The notes under the pieces were generated by a model. It saw only the letters and a program-made list of their open reading frames with translations, ran no database searches and was not told the origin of the DNA. A stretch of DNA of 64,000 bases, taken from NCBI RefSeq assembly GCF_017254845.1, contig NZ_JAFKCU010000004.1, positions 186,001 to 250,000 of the forward strand. Reading direction: 5' to 3'. Of the stretch, positions 34,249 to 43,076 are shown one piece after another; position 1 is the stretch's first letter, and every line of letters begins with the position of its first letter. The position numbers and the translations under genes were made by a program. Source of the stretch: Algoriphagus pacificus. Its GTDB lineage: Bacteria > Bacteroidota > Bacteroidia > Cytophagales > Cyclobacteriaceae.

Positions 34249-34854
34249 TTAAAATTTGAGTTTTACTGAAAACCCCAAGGAATTATTGCTTGAGGAGAAT
34301 GTCTCAACATGAGGCTCGATACCCAACGAAAGATCATCCGAAATATCAAAGCCTGATAGATGTGCATCCACATTGGCATCGATCAAGTTAAGAGCATAGA
34401 TTCCTGCCAGTAGCAAATAACACAAGTCTCGGTTTCTCCTCCAATAATCCACATTCCTAACCAATGCTTCCCTATTCAAATTTGGGAAATCATTGATATT
34501 CCCATCATCAAAATCAAACAAAGCCTGTCGGAAAACCTGATACCTTCGGTTGTTGAATCGGATAAAATAAACATCCGTCATGATTCCTGCATAGAGAATC
34601 GGAACCTTCCAGGCTTTGTTATTATAAATCTGCCCGGCTCCAGGAAGAATAGCAGACATGATAGTCGCCTTCCTTGGATTTTTAGGAAGGTTCGAATAAT
34701 CTGGTTTTTCTTTTTTTACAGGAGAAGGTTTTGATTCAACCTGAGTTTGCTGCGCAAAGGTGCTACAATTTATAAATAAGCACAAAACCAAAAGTCCCAT
34801 GAATATCCATGGGCCTTGAAGTTTGTGAAAATTATGAAAAATTAAGGTTTTCAA
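34249..34854 (-). CDS. DUF5683 domain envelope protein
   Basis: 201 aa. The N-terminus holds a hydrophobic signal/anchor (GPWIFMGLLVLCLFINCSTFA). The conserved core is PRKATIMSAILPGAGQIYNNKAWKVPILYAGIMT, the typical DUF5683 beginning, then YRRNRDLCYLL-like segments and IYALNLIDANVDAHL. The final strands (LSLGIEPHVE, LGFSVKLKF) could be an outer-membrane barrel hairpin. The family lies between parB and dapB in many Bacteroidetes; function unknown. Strongly operonic (2-4-bp gaps). Confidence 0.88.
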   Translation of the reverse strand: MKTLIFHNFHKLQGPWIFMGLLVLCLFINCSTFAQQTQVESKPSPVKKEKPDYSNLPKNPRKATIMSAILPGAGQIYNNKAWKVPILYAGIMTDVYFIRFNNRRYQVFRQALFDFDDGNINDFPNLNREALVRNVDYWRRNRDLCYLLLAGIYALNLIDANVDAHLSGFDISDDLSLGIEPHVETFSSSNNSLGFSVKLKF

Positions 34855-34857
34855 CGG

Positions 34858-35769
34858 TTAAATGATTTCCAGGATTTCTAGAATTCTGTTGAGATCAGAT
34901 GTGGAAGTGAAAGGGATTTTTATCTCTCCTTTATTTTTTTGGTCAGCTTTTAAAGAAACTTTGGTGCCAAAGTGAGAAGCCAAACGTTGCTGGATTTTAC
35001 TGATCTCGTATTTTCTTACTGGATCCAAATCAGGTTTTGGAGCTTTTTCTTCTTTTCCTTCATTCAGTGCTTTGACAAGTGCTTCCACTTTTCTGACACT
35101 TAATTCTTCCTCAACAGCTTTTTTGAAAATTGCCAACTGCTTATCTACATCCTCAATGTTAATCAAAGCGCGTGCATGTCCCATAGAGATTTGCTGATCT
35201 CGAATAGCTGCCTGAATAGTAGGAGGGAGCTTCAAGAGCCTCAAATAATTATTGACAGTGGTTCTATTTTTACCTACCCGATCTCCCAACTGCTCTTGCT
35301 TCAAATCACACTCTGCCAATAGTCTTTGATAGGAGTGGGCGATTTCCAAAGCATTTAAATTCTCTCGCTGAATGTTTTCAATGAGAGCCATCTCCAGCAT
35401 TTGCTGATCATTCGCAGTCCTGACATAAGCAGGGATCTGGGTCAATCCTGCAATTTTTGATGCCTGAAAACGTCTTTCTCCGGAAATCAGCTGGTATTCA
35501 TTGGCATCCAGCTTTCTCACAGTGATAGGCTGAATGATACCCTGTACTTTGATAGACTCTGCCAGTTCGCTCAAGGCGTCCTTGTCGAAATGAACCCTAG
35601 GTTGGAATGGATTTACCTGGATTTCGCCAAGAGGAATTTCAAAAATCCCTGTTTTGACTACTTCCGGTAGAATTTCATCTGACTTATGTTTTGCTGGACT
35701 ATCTTCCAACAAAGCGCCAAGTCCTCTTCCTAAAGCACTTTTTTTTCGATTTGGCTTATTGTCTGACAT
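34858..35769 (-). CDS. parB: Chromosome partitioning protein ParB
   Basis: 303 aa. KSALGRGLGALLED is the usual N-terminus. The CTPase/ParB-N motif includes NPFQPRVHFDKDALSELAES, YQLISGERRFQASKIAG and the ENIQRENLNALEIAHSYQRL box. A helix-turn-helix follows (LGDRVGKNRTTVNNYLRLLK). It binds parS sites near the origin and loads SMC. It starts 2 bp after the parA stop. I found no convincing parS site in this window. Confidence 0.97.
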   Translation of the reverse strand: MSDNKPNRKKSALGRGLGALLEDSPAKHKSDEILPEVVKTGIFEIPLGEIQVNPFQPRVHFDKDALSELAESIKVQGIIQPITVRKLDANEYQLISGERRFQASKIAGLTQIPAYVRTANDQQMLEMALIENIQRENLNALEIAHSYQRLLAECDLKQEQLGDRVGKNRTTVNNYLRLLKLPPTIQAAIRDQQISMGHARALINIEDVDKQLAIFKKAVEEELSVRKVEALVKALNEGKEEKAPKPDLDPVRKYEISKIQQRLASHFGTKVSLKADQKNKGEIKIPFTSTSDLNRILEILEII

Positions 35770-35771
35770 AA

Positions 35772-36554
35772 TTAACTATTCACTTTTTGAAGGCCGTTTT
35801 TCTGAGCAATCTCGCTAGCCAGGTTAAGATAGGCAATTGCGCCTTTTCCATCCGCATCAAATGCAATCGCTGGAAGACCAAAACTTGGAGCTTCACTCAA
35901 GCGGACATTACGAGGGATTATTGTTTCAAAAACCATGTTCTTAAAATGTAACCTCACTTCTTCTACCACTTGGTTTGAAAGCCTTAGTCTTACATCGTAC
36001 ATGGTCAAAAGTATGCCTTCGATTTCTAAATCAGGATTTAACCTTGTTTGAATGATTTTGATGGTATTGAGCAACTTGCCCAATCCTTCCAATGCGAAAT
36101 ATTCACATTGTACTGGGATAATGACGGAATTAGCTGCTGTCAAGGCATTGATTGTAATCAAACCCAAAGAGGGAGAGCAATCGATGACAATGAAGTCGTA
36201 TTTGTCTCTTAAATCAGAGATCACACCCTTCATTTTTTCCTCACGGTTATCTAAGTTGATCATTTCAACTTCAGCTCCCACCAAATCAATGTGTGAAGGA
36301 ACCAAGTCCAAATATTCCAACTCAGTTTTTAATATGATTTCGTTGATATCAATTTCATCGACCATGCATTCGTAAATGCTGGTATTGATTGATTTTGGAT
36401 CATGCCCAAGACCGGAAGTTGTATTTGCCTGAGGATCTGCATCAATCACTAAGGTTTTAAACTCCAGTACAGCAAGACTTGCAGCGAGATTCATCGCTGT
36501 AGTGGTTTTTCCCACTCCGCCTTTTTGATTGGCAATGGCAATGATTTTTCCCAT
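35772..36554 (-). CDS. parA: Chromosome partitioning ATPase ParA (Soj)
   Basis: 260 aa from ATG 36554 ([20 protein letters not shown]); the longer frame adds ten residues of unlikely leader. The deviant Walker [18 protein letters not shown], Walker A' [16 protein letters not shown] and Walker [20 protein letters not shown] are complete. Works with ParB in chromosome segregation. First gene of parA-parB-DUF5683-dapB-lepB. Confidence 0.97.
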   Translation of the reverse strand: MGKIIAIANQKGGVGKTTTAMNLAASLAVLEFKTLVIDADPQANTTSGLGHDPKSINTSIYECMVDEIDINEIILKTELEYLDLVPSHIDLVGAEVEMINLDNREEKMKGVISDLRDKYDFIVIDCSPSLGLITINALTAANSVIIPVQCEYFALEGLGKLLNTIKIIQTRLNPDLEIEGILLTMYDVRLRLSNQVVEEVRLHFKNMVFETIIPRNVRLSEAPSFGLPAIAFDADGKGAIAYLNLASEIAQKNGLQKVNS

Positions 36555-36837
36555 GTTATTTTTTCTCGGGTAATTGAATACCAATATTAAGCAAAATCAA
36601 TTCTTTTATGGCTGAAGCTTCAGGTTTTTTTGAGATAGCTCAATTAGCTATCAGTCAGTCGTCACTTCTGAAATTCACTTGCATTTAGCCAAAGAATCAT
36701 GTCAAAGTCTCTCAATCAGAGTCTTTTAAATTTCAAAATTTAAGATACGACAGGGAATTGGTTTTTAGATTATGTGGCTAAAATGGCTTTTTAAATTTCT
36801 GTCATTGACAATTGTCGCCGTAATATTTTAAATGCAA
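36555..36837. other. Intergenic region between parA and yidC
   Basis: 283 bp holding the parA promoter region. I see only a small GACAATTGTC palindrome (36807-36816) and no gene or RNA. The terminator of yidC lies just after it. Confidence 0.5.
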
Positions 36838-36869
36838 CGAAAAAAGGGAGCTTCAATTGAGCTCCCTTT
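36838..36869 (-). terminator. Terminator after yidC
   Basis: AAAGGGAGCT (36843-36852) pairs with AGCTCCCTTT (36860-36869). On the minus strand the stem is followed by TTTTTT. It lies 4 bp past the yidC stop. Confidence 0.88.
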
Positions 36870-36872
36870 GTA

Positions 36873-38675
36873 TTATTTTTTTCTGTTTGTTTCAGCTGCT
36901 TTCATTGCGTCCTCCAGCTTTTGCTGAAATTTGGATTTCTTCTTGTTTACATTCTTCGCTTTACTTTCTTCCACTTTTGCTCTGATCTTCGCATCGTCTA
37001 CGAAAAGCTTGATGACAGCCTGCTGGCCAAATGTAACCATATTGGAAACAAAGTAATAAAAACTCAATCCCGCAGGGTAGGAGTTAAGGATAAACATAAA
37101 CATCACCGGCATGATGTAGCCCAGGTTTTTCATTGGCCCTGTTGCTGTGGTCAGCTGATTGTTAAAATGGGTGTAAACAATCTGCGAAACTGTCATCAAT
37201 AGGGTGAACAAACTCACGTGAGATCCATAGAATGGAATCGTAAATGGTAGATTGATAAACGTATCATACGTTGATAAGTCAGTTGCCCAAAGGAATGATT
37301 CCTGTCTCAGTTGAATTGCATTCGGGAAGAAAAAGAACATCGCAAAAAGGAATGGCATCTGGAATACCATTGGGAGACATCCTGAAATCGGACTGACGCC
37401 CAATTGACCAAAAAGCTTCATTTGCTCTTGTTGCATTTTGGTAGGGTCATCACCATACTTTTCCTTCAATTCGTCAATTTCTGGCTTGATTACACGCATC
37501 TTAGCCATTCCGATATAGGACTTATAAGTCAAAGGAGATAGAGCCAGTTTAATGATAAATACAATCAGGATAATGATTATTCCATAATTGCTGAAGTATT
37601 TTTCTAAGAAGGCAAACAGGTTGACAATGATGTATTTATTTACCCAGCTGACAAAGAAATAACCCATGTCAACATTTTGCTCAAATCCTTCCGTTACTTT
37701 CTTTAGGGTCTTGTAATTGTCTGGACCAAAGTAAAAAGTATAAGAAGCGGAGCCATCTTTCAGAGGGATATCCAAAGATGTTTCCATGTATTTGACGATC
37801 GAGCTATCAGTAGGAGTGCTCTGTGCCAAATTCACATTTTGGAAAGTTTCATCAGCAATCAAACCTGCCGTAAAAAATCGCTGACTAAAGCCAATCCATT
37901 TTACAGGCTCTTCCACAGCTTCCTGCTCCAAGTCATCACCTACTCCTAGGTTCTCATAAGATCCTGATGCGAGGTAATAGTTGACTTGAGTTTTTCTTCT
38001 GGATTCTGCCAGATCTTTTTCATGTGCCTTAACCTGATCAGCCCAAGTTAATTGGATGGAATTTCCGGTGAAATAACCAGAATATCTGTCAATCTTAAAT
38101 GATTTGTGAACCTCATAACTTCCGTCTTTCAGAGTGAAAGTTTGAATCAGTTGACCACTCTCAGTACCAGCAGCTAATGTCAGTATGTGTGTTGTGATTC
38201 CTTCTTCATCCTGTTCAGTTGTCAGTTTCGGTGTGAAATAAAGGTCATTCAAATTCAGGTTACCCATTTTGCTTTCGATAGTGAAAGCCATTTTTGAGCT
38301 TTCCTCATCGATCAAAACCAAAGGCTCTTGACTCCAGCTTTTGAATTCCTTTAATATAACCTCTTCAATTTCAGCTCCTTTTGAGGATACCTTAACTTGG
38401 ATTAAGTCGTTTTCTAAAACGGTTTGTTGTGCTTCACCGGAAGTCAAGTTTGCCAAAACTCCGTATTTAGCAATTTTGGAAGCCGATACAATGCTATCGT
38501 TTTCAGGTTCAACCTGAGTTTCCATAGCTGCAGCCTGAGATTCCTGTACAGGTTCTGTCTGAGCAGTAGTTTGTACTTCTTCTACAGGTATTTCAGGTGT
38601 ACTCGCAAAAAACAGCGAATAGACCAAAATAACAGCTGCGAAAAGAATTAAACCAGTCGCTTGATTTTTGTCCAT
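36873..38675 (-). CDS. yidC: Membrane protein insertase YidC
   Basis: 600 aa. It inserts and folds inner-membrane proteins. The N-terminal anchor is ATGLILFAAVILVYSLFFA, followed by a large periplasmic beta domain (about 60-345). The conserved Oxa1 region holds the later helices: IIIILIVFIIKLALSPLTYKS, FQMPFLFAMFFFF and YIMPVMFMFILNSYPAGLSFYYFVSN. The C-terminal tail is highly basic (KNVNKKKSKFQQKLEDAMKA), fitting ribosome binding. It follows pyrG on the minus strand with a 43-bp gap that contains a hairpin. Confidence 0.97.
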   Translation of the reverse strand: MDKNQATGLILFAAVILVYSLFFASTPEIPVEEVQTTAQTEPVQESQAAAMETQVEPENDSIVSASKIAKYGVLANLTSGEAQQTVLENDLIQVKVSSKGAEIEEVILKEFKSWSQEPLVLIDEESSKMAFTIESKMGNLNLNDLYFTPKLTTEQDEEGITTHILTLAAGTESGQLIQTFTLKDGSYEVHKSFKIDRYSGYFTGNSIQLTWADQVKAHEKDLAESRRKTQVNYYLASGSYENLGVGDDLEQEAVEEPVKWIGFSQRFFTAGLIADETFQNVNLAQSTPTDSSIVKYMETSLDIPLKDGSASYTFYFGPDNYKTLKKVTEGFEQNVDMGYFFVSWVNKYIIVNLFAFLEKYFSNYGIIIILIVFIIKLALSPLTYKSYIGMAKMRVIKPEIDELKEKYGDDPTKMQQEQMKLFGQLGVSPISGCLPMVFQMPFLFAMFFFFPNAIQLRQESFLWATDLSTYDTFINLPFTIPFYGSHVSLFTLLMTVSQIVYTHFNNQLTTATGPMKNLGYIMPVMFMFILNSYPAGLSFYYFVSNMVTFGQQAVIKLFVDDAKIRAKVEESKAKNVNKKKSKFQQKLEDAMKAAETNRKK

Positions 38676-38691
38676 AATGATAGGATAGAGC

Positions 38692-38708
38692 CGGAGAAAT
38701 ATTCTCCG
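38692..38708 (-). other. Intergenic hairpin between pyrG and yidC
   Basis: CGGAGAA (38692-38698) and TTCTCCG (38702-38708) form a 7-bp stem with a 3-nt loop and no T-run, so it is not a normal terminator. It may protect or cleave the pyrG-yidC transcript. Confidence 0.4.
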
Positions 38709-38718
38709 TCAAACTGTG

Positions 38719-40338
38719 TTACTTAATTTTTTTATTGTCTATAGCCGCTTGAATGAATTTTACAAAGAGCGGTTGAGGAGTTAATACGGTACTTTTGTAT
38801 TCAGGGTGGAATTGAACACCTACAAACCAAGGATGGTTTTTGATTTCAATAATTTCCACAAGCCCTGTGTCAGGATTTTTACCAGTAGCAACCATTCCTT
38901 TACTTTCTATTTCTGCAAGGTAATCGTTGTTGAATTCATATCTATGTCGGTGTCTTTCCTGAACTTTCAACTTTCCATAGGCATTGTAAGCTTTACTTCC
39001 TTTTTTGAGGTCGCAAGCATACGAACCCAAACGCATAGTTCCACCCATTTGATCGATTTTCTTTTGTTCTTCCATCAATGAAATAACTGGATCTGGAGTT
39101 TCAGGGTCCATTTCGGTGCTATTTGCTTTGCTATGTCCTAAAACATTTCTTGCAAATTCAATGACAGCGACTTGCATTCCAAGGCAAATTCCAAAGAATG
39201 GAATTTTGTTTTCTCTGGCGAATTTGACGGTTTCAATCTTACCTTCAAATCCTCTCTCTCCAAATCCTGGAGCTACCAAAATCCCATCTAAATCCTCTAG
39301 TTTCTGTTGGAAATTATCTGAATTGATTTCTTCAGAAGACATCAATTTTAAATTTACCTGACATTCGATAGAGGCTCCTGCATGGGTAAATGCTTCAATG
39401 ATAGATTTATAAGCATCAGGCAAGGAAACATATTTACCAATCAAACCTATTGTAACCTCCTGGGTAGGATTTTTTAATTTGCCCAAGAAATCCTTCCAGT
39501 TTTCTAGGTCAGTATTTTCTTTCGAGCTTAGTTTAAGCTTCGACATCACGCGCTCATCCAGCTTTTCCTTTTTCATCAATAAAGGAACATCGTAAATGGA
39601 ATCGGCATCCATCGCTTCTATTACAGAGTTCAGCTGAACGTTGCAAAATAGAGCAAGTTTTTTCTTTACATCAGAAGGTAAATGATACTCGGTTCTACAA
39701 ACTAGGATGTCTGGCTGAATACCTGCTTCCAATAATTGTTTAACAGAGTGCTGAGTAGGCTTTGTCTTTAATTCTTTTGCGGCTTTCAGGAAAGGAATCA
39801 AGGTCAAGTGGATGACCAAAAAATTATTTTGTCCTAAATCCCATTTTGCCTGTCTTACTGCTTCAATAAAAGGAAGTGATTCGATATCACCCACACAGCC
39901 ACCGATTTCTGTAATGATCACATCATACTTACCATCTTCTCCATTTTTGTAAAAGTTGGCTTTGATTTCATCTGTGATATGAGGAATTACCTGAACAGTT
40001 TTTCCTAGGAATTCACCTTTTCGTTCTTTGGTAATAACGTTGTTGTAGATTCTTCCCGTGGTGACGTTGTTACTCTGAGAAGTTGTGATGTTCAGGAATC
40101 TTTCGTAGTGACCTAAATCCAGATCAGTTTCAGCCCCATCATCCGTCACATAACACTCACCATGTTCGTAAGGATTTAATGTTCCCGGATCAATATTGAG
40201 ATAGGGGTCAAATTTTTGGATGGTTACTTTGAATCCTCTGGATTGTAGCAATTTGCCTAGAGAGGCTGCAATGATACCTTTTCCGAGTGAGGAGGTAACC
40301 CCTCCTGTAATAAATATGTACTTTGTTGTTGAACCCAT
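38719..40338 (-). CDS. pyrG: CTP synthase
   Basis: 539 aa, standard length. It makes CTP from UTP with glutamine as the amide donor. The synthase domain starts [20 protein letters not shown] with the P-loop, [20 protein letters not shown] and [15 protein letters not shown]. The glutamine amidotransferase domain has [10 protein letters not shown], the catalytic Cys in [21 protein letters not shown] and the His/Glu pair VQFHPEYKS. The -7 box TAATTTTG lies about 50 bp upstream on the minus strand (40383-40390), without a matching -33 box. Confidence 0.98.
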   Translation of the reverse strand: MGSTTKYIFITGGVTSSLGKGIIAASLGKLLQSRGFKVTIQKFDPYLNIDPGTLNPYEHGECYVTDDGAETDLDLGHYERFLNITTSQSNNVTTGRIYNNVITKERKGEFLGKTVQVIPHITDEIKANFYKNGEDGKYDVIITEIGGCVGDIESLPFIEAVRQAKWDLGQNNFLVIHLTLIPFLKAAKELKTKPTQHSVKQLLEAGIQPDILVCRTEYHLPSDVKKKLALFCNVQLNSVIEAMDADSIYDVPLLMKKEKLDERVMSKLKLSSKENTDLENWKDFLGKLKNPTQEVTIGLIGKYVSLPDAYKSIIEAFTHAGASIECQVNLKLMSSEEINSDNFQQKLEDLDGILVAPGFGERGFEGKIETVKFARENKIPFFGICLGMQVAVIEFARNVLGHSKANSTEMDPETPDPVISLMEEQKKIDQMGGTMRLGSYACDLKKGSKAYNAYGKLKVQERHRHRYEFNNDYLAEIESKGMVATGKNPDTGLVEIIEIKNHPWFVGVQFHPEYKSTVLTPQPLFVKFIQAAIDNKKIK

Positions 40339-41079
40339 AAGAATGGAGGCGGGATGATTTTTGTTTGAATTCTTATGGGGCTCAAAATTACGGAAAAATC
40401 CCGATTAAGGGTCTTTAATCCTTTTGAATTTTCTCTTTTTTGAAAATTAATCTACATCTAATGATTTAGGTTTTTGTTATTGGGGTACTCTATAGTTTCA
40501 GGAATTGATACTAAATCAGCAGCGAAAAATCATCTGTATTTGGAGAAATTAAGAACTATATTTTGTGAATCCTCCGAATGATAGAAATTCATAGATGCGA
40601 ATCTATTTTGGAAAGAATTATTTAAGAAGCTATAAATAATTGGTTTGGAGATGATTAAGAAATAATTTTTAAATTATCTATCTGATAGTAAGATTAATAG
40701 GTGAATGAATGACTTTGGATAATTATAATTCAAGTGCTTTTAAATTTTTCTTATTTAATCTCTTGAAATCTTTTTTAAATTTCTTTTTAAGAAATTCTTC
40801 TTTTGTAAAAACCATAATTGAATAATATCCGAAGAGGTTATTCCATTAAAAAATAAGTAAGATTCCTTTTTGGATTTTATGAAGTAGAATACGGAAGAAT
40901 ATTAAAATTATAATTCATTTTTATTTACATAGTTAAATAGCTGCTGTTTAATTTAATATTCCGTTTTATTTTTAATGTGTTAAATAAATTAAATTTCAAT
41001 AAAAAGAAAGGTCCGTATTATTGCTAATAAACAATAATATATATATTGCACTACGTTTAACATCTTAAGAATTATCCAT
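40339..41079. other. AT-rich 741-bp gap between pyrG and the HTH gene
   Basis: No gene, RNA or mobile-element remnant is recognisable on either strand. It is far richer in A/T than its neighbours. The left end must carry the pyrG promoter (TAATTTTG at 40383-40390 on the minus strand). The right end carries a TATTATTG/CAATAATA inverted repeat (41016-41039) and the promoter candidate for the HTH gene. Confidence 0.6.
41021..41048 (+). promoter_or_regulatory. Candidate promoter of the HTH gene
   Basis: TTG (41021-41023), an 18-bp gap and TATATTG (41042-41048), a near match to TAnnTTTG, 32 bp before the ATG. An 8-bp inverted repeat, TATTATTG/CAATAATA (41016-41039), overlaps it and could be an autoregulatory site. 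Confidence 0.35.
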
Positions 41080-41487
41080 ATGAGAGAATTAATTAAAGAG
41101 TCTATCAGTGACTTGAAAAAAAGTGATGGCTTTGTCTATGTAACAGCAGAAGGTAAAAAAATTGATCTACACGAAGCAGCAGCAAAAGGAATTGCAGTTA
41201 CTCCAGTAAATCCAAAAGATGAAGTAATAAAAAAATTAGAGGCAGCAGGCCTATTTTTATTAGATGGCAAATTCTTAAATGATTTAAATGAGTTGATCAG
41301 CCTAATCAGTGGTGCAGGATCTTCTAAAGGAAAGTCTGGTAAAAGAAGAACATTTACAGATTCTGAAAAGAATAAAATTGTAGAAGAGTGGAAAAAAGTT
41401 GAGGCTGCAGGAAAGCAGACTAAAGCTGCTTTTGCAAGAGAAATCGGAGTAGGATATCAAACTTTTATTAATTGGTTGAGAGGTTAA
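41080..41487 (+). CDS. Small DNA-binding protein with C-terminal transposase-like HTH
   Basis: 135 aa. The N-terminal half (about 1-80) is mixed alpha/beta with GFVYVTAEGKKIDLHEAAAK and GIAVTPVNPKDEV. A Gly/Ser/Lys linker (GAGSSKGKSGKRR) leads to a C-terminal helix-turn-helix (about 90-135): TFTDSEKNKIVEEWKK, then AAFAREIGVGYQTFINWLRG. This HTH looks like that of IS-type transposase OrfA proteins, but no transposase or inverted repeats are near, so it may be a domesticated regulator. It stands alone between a large AT-rich gap and a strong terminator. Targets unknown. Confidence 0.72.
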   Translation: MRELIKESISDLKKSDGFVYVTAEGKKIDLHEAAAKGIAVTPVNPKDEVIKKLEAAGLFLLDGKFLNDLNELISLISGAGSSKGKSGKRRTFTDSEKNKIVEEWKKVEAAGKQTKAAFAREIGVGYQTFINWLRG

Positions 41488-41502
41488 TAAAAGCTTTTCA
41501 TC

Positions 41503-41537
41503 AAAAAAAAGACAACTGTTAAGTTGTCTTTTTTTTT
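41503..41537. terminator. Bidirectional terminator, HTH gene / anti-sigma gene
   Basis: GACAACT (41511-41517) and AGTTGTC (41522-41528) with a GTTA loop, flanked by eight A on one side and nine T on the other. Confidence 0.88.
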
Positions 41538-41946
41538 ATTCTGTTTTTAGTTTCTTCGAATAATAGAGCACCCAAAAAAGCATTAAAATACTAAATGCAA
41601 ATAGGGAGGTGTTGAAAACAAAACCCATGTTGATTTTTGGTAAACTTAATTTAGGGAAGCTAAGCATTTGTAAACTATCTGAAAATGTAGGAATCTCATT
41701 CCAAACAGAATCAGATGTTGCACCTCCTGGTAATAATAGGATTGTCAAAACGAAAATGGTAATAATCCCTAATCCAATTAGGCGCAATGCAAAAGAGGAA
41801 ATGAGTGGCTGATATATTATTGATTTTTTTGTTTCAATACTTGCCAATATTTTCAAATGGAAATCTTTGCTAGGAGATTCATTTCCCGCTTCCATTAACC
41901 ATTTTTTTGTCAGCTGCTCTTCATTTGTCATGTTATGATTTTTCAT
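41536..41946 (-). CDS. Probable anti-sigma factor, membrane protein
   Basis: 136 aa with two transmembrane helices (ALRLIGLGIITIFVLTILLL, about 53-72, and FVFNTSLFAFSILMLFWVLYY, about 108-129). A short cytoplasmic N-terminus (EEQLTKKWLMEAGNESPSKD) could hold the sigma factor. The short second half between the helices (SDSVWNEIPTFSDSLQML) would be periplasmic. It overlaps the sigma-factor stop by 4 bp (ATGA), the usual arrangement of sigma/anti-sigma pairs. No zinc anti-sigma (ZAS) His-Cys motif is seen, so the assignment rests on context and topology. Confidence 0.65.
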   Translation of the reverse strand: MKNHNMTNEEQLTKKWLMEAGNESPSKDFHLKILASIETKKSIIYQPLISSFALRLIGLGIITIFVLTILLLPGGATSDSVWNEIPTFSDSLQMLSFPKLSLPKINMGFVFNTSLFAFSILMLFWVLYYSKKLKTE

Positions 41947-42518
41947 AGCAGGTTGATAAGTTCAGTTTTAGTAATCTTCTGTAAGGAGTGAAGCATGTTT
42001 TTCCTTCCTCTATGTAGAAGTATTTTAATATGCGATTCTGATAGATCTGTAATTTGCTCAATTTCCTTGATACTTTGTTCTTCCAGATAAAACAAAGTTA
42101 AAACAGCAGATTCCGTTGGTTTTAATGTATCAAGTGCTTTCTTGATCAATTGTTTTCTCTCTTGGACGTGCAATTGATCTATTCCGTTTACAAAATCTGC
42201 CGGAGTTTCTTCAGTTTCAATTATCTCTTCTAGGTCAATCATATTCTTTTTGGTTTTTCTCAATCTCCCTAAAGATTCGTGGTAGATTATTTTGTATAAC
42301 CAAGTTGTAAACTTTGATTTTCCTTCAAAGGACTTTAAAGAAGCATAAACTTTCATAAATGCATCTTGCGCTGTTTCTTCAGCATCTTCTTGATTTTTTA
42401 AAATCCGAAATGCCAATGTATAGGCATACTTTTCATGCTTAAGGATAAGTTGTCCAAAAGCATGCAAGTCACCCGCCAAGGTTTTTTCTATATAATGGAG
42501 GTCATCTTCGAAGCGCAT
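41943..42518 (-). CDS. ECF-type RNA polymerase sigma factor
   Basis: 191 aa from ATG 42518; a longer frame starts at TTG 42545 but would lie upstream of the predicted transcription start. Region 2 is complete (DLHAFGQLILKHEKYAYTLA, NQEDAEETAQDAFMKVYASL, FTTWLYKIIYHESLGRLRK). Region 4 is LKPTESAVLTLFYLEEQSIKEIEQ followed by LSESHIKILLHRGRKNM. It sits in front of a membrane anti-sigma and divergent from a DUF6249 gene. Both genes have the same ECF-like promoter, so the sigma factor probably drives itself. The -10 box ends about 7 bp before the ATG, so the message may be leaderless. Confidence 0.93.
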   Translation of the reverse strand: MRFEDDLHYIEKTLAGDLHAFGQLILKHEKYAYTLAFRILKNQEDAEETAQDAFMKVYASLKSFEGKSKFTTWLYKIIYHESLGRLRKTKKNMIDLEEIIETEETPADFVNGIDQLHVQERKQLIKKALDTLKPTESAVLTLFYLEEQSIKEIEQITDLSESHIKILLHRGRKNMLHSLQKITKTELINLL

Positions 42519-42525
42519 TCTCAAG

Positions 42526-42558
42526 TATGATGCAATAAGTCCCAAAGAAGTTACAAAA
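42526..42558 (-). promoter_or_regulatory. Predicted ECF promoter of the sigma/anti-sigma operon
   Basis: Minus strand TTTTGTAAC (42558-42550), 16 nt, then GCATCATA (42533-42526). The same two blocks occur divergently at 42575-42608. GTAAC is an ECF-like -35 (AAC core). Confidence 0.75.
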
Positions 42559-42574
42559 TATTTTTTTCAATTTT

Positions 42575-42608
42575 TTTTGTAACCTTTTACTCGCTTGATA
42601 GCATCATA
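42575..42608 (+). promoter_or_regulatory. Predicted ECF promoter of the DUF6249 gene
   Basis: TTTTGTAAC (42575-42583), 17 nt, then GCATCATA (42601-42608). Identical -35 and -10 blocks to the promoter on the opposite strand. The start codon is 27 bp downstream. Confidence 0.75.
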
Positions 42609-42635
42609 GAAGAAAAACCTCAAACAAATAGCATT

Positions 42636-42980
42636 ATGGACGCAACCACAGTATTGGTAAACTTGATCATCTTCTCTACACTATTTGGTGTAGTATATAT
42701 GTTTTTGACAAGTAGAAATAAAGAAAGACTCGCATTAATTGAAAAAGGAGCTGATGCTTCGGTCTTTAATTCAGGAAAGAAATTCAGTTTTTCTGAGGTG
42801 ATCATGAATATTGCATTATTGGCAATTGGCATTGGAACGGGTGTATTAGTAGGAGCGATGCTTGAGCAAAGTGGACTTGCAAGTGAAGTAGCATTCACCT
42901 CTTCAATTTTTATTTTTGGCGGATTGGGTTTACTGGTAAGCATTTTTATCAATAAAAAACTAGAAAAGAAAAATGATTAA
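42636..42980 (+). CDS. DUF6249 domain membrane protein
   Basis: 114 aa with three predicted transmembrane helices: TVLVNLIIFSTLFGVVYMFL (about 5-24), VIMNIALLAIGIGTGVLVGA (about 55-74) and SSIFIFGGLGLLVSIFI (about 88-104). The SRNKERLALIEKGADASVFN loop after the first helix is the typical DUF6249 signature. Divergent from the ECF sigma/anti-sigma operon and driven by the same promoter type, so it is probably the main target of this sigma factor. The pairing of an ECF sigma factor and DUF6249 recurs in Bacteroidetes, to my knowledge without a defined function. A terminator follows. Confidence 0.85.
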   Translation: MDATTVLVNLIIFSTLFGVVYMFLTSRNKERLALIEKGADASVFNSGKKFSFSEVIMNIALLAIGIGTGVLVGAMLEQSGLASEVAFTSSIFIFGGLGLLVSIFINKKLEKKND

Positions 42981-42997
42981 ACGATAGATTGCCAACT

Positions 42998-43028
42998 AAA
43001 AAACCTCCTCTAGCCGGGAGGTTTTTTT
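42998..43028 (+). terminator. Terminator after the DUF6249 gene
   Basis: AAACCTCC (43001-43008) and GGAGGTTT (43017-43024) are followed by TTTTTTT (43022-43028). It ends the DUF6249 transcript before the YrdC-like gene. Confidence 0.88.
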
Positions 43029-43076
43029 GTTTGTGATAGGATTAAAAGGGTTGCTCTCAATATTCTGATTATTTTT

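Noticed and set aside
36807-36816. GACAATTGTC palindrome upstream of parA
   Set aside because: A 10-bp palindrome is expected by chance many times in 64 kb, and no second copy or partner supports it.
37208-37226. CTCACGTGAG core as a possible parS site
   Set aside because: It lies inside yidC and matches only the CACGTG core, not the longer GTTTCACGTGAAAC-type parS; parS sites usually lie near parAB, but this copy is too degenerate.
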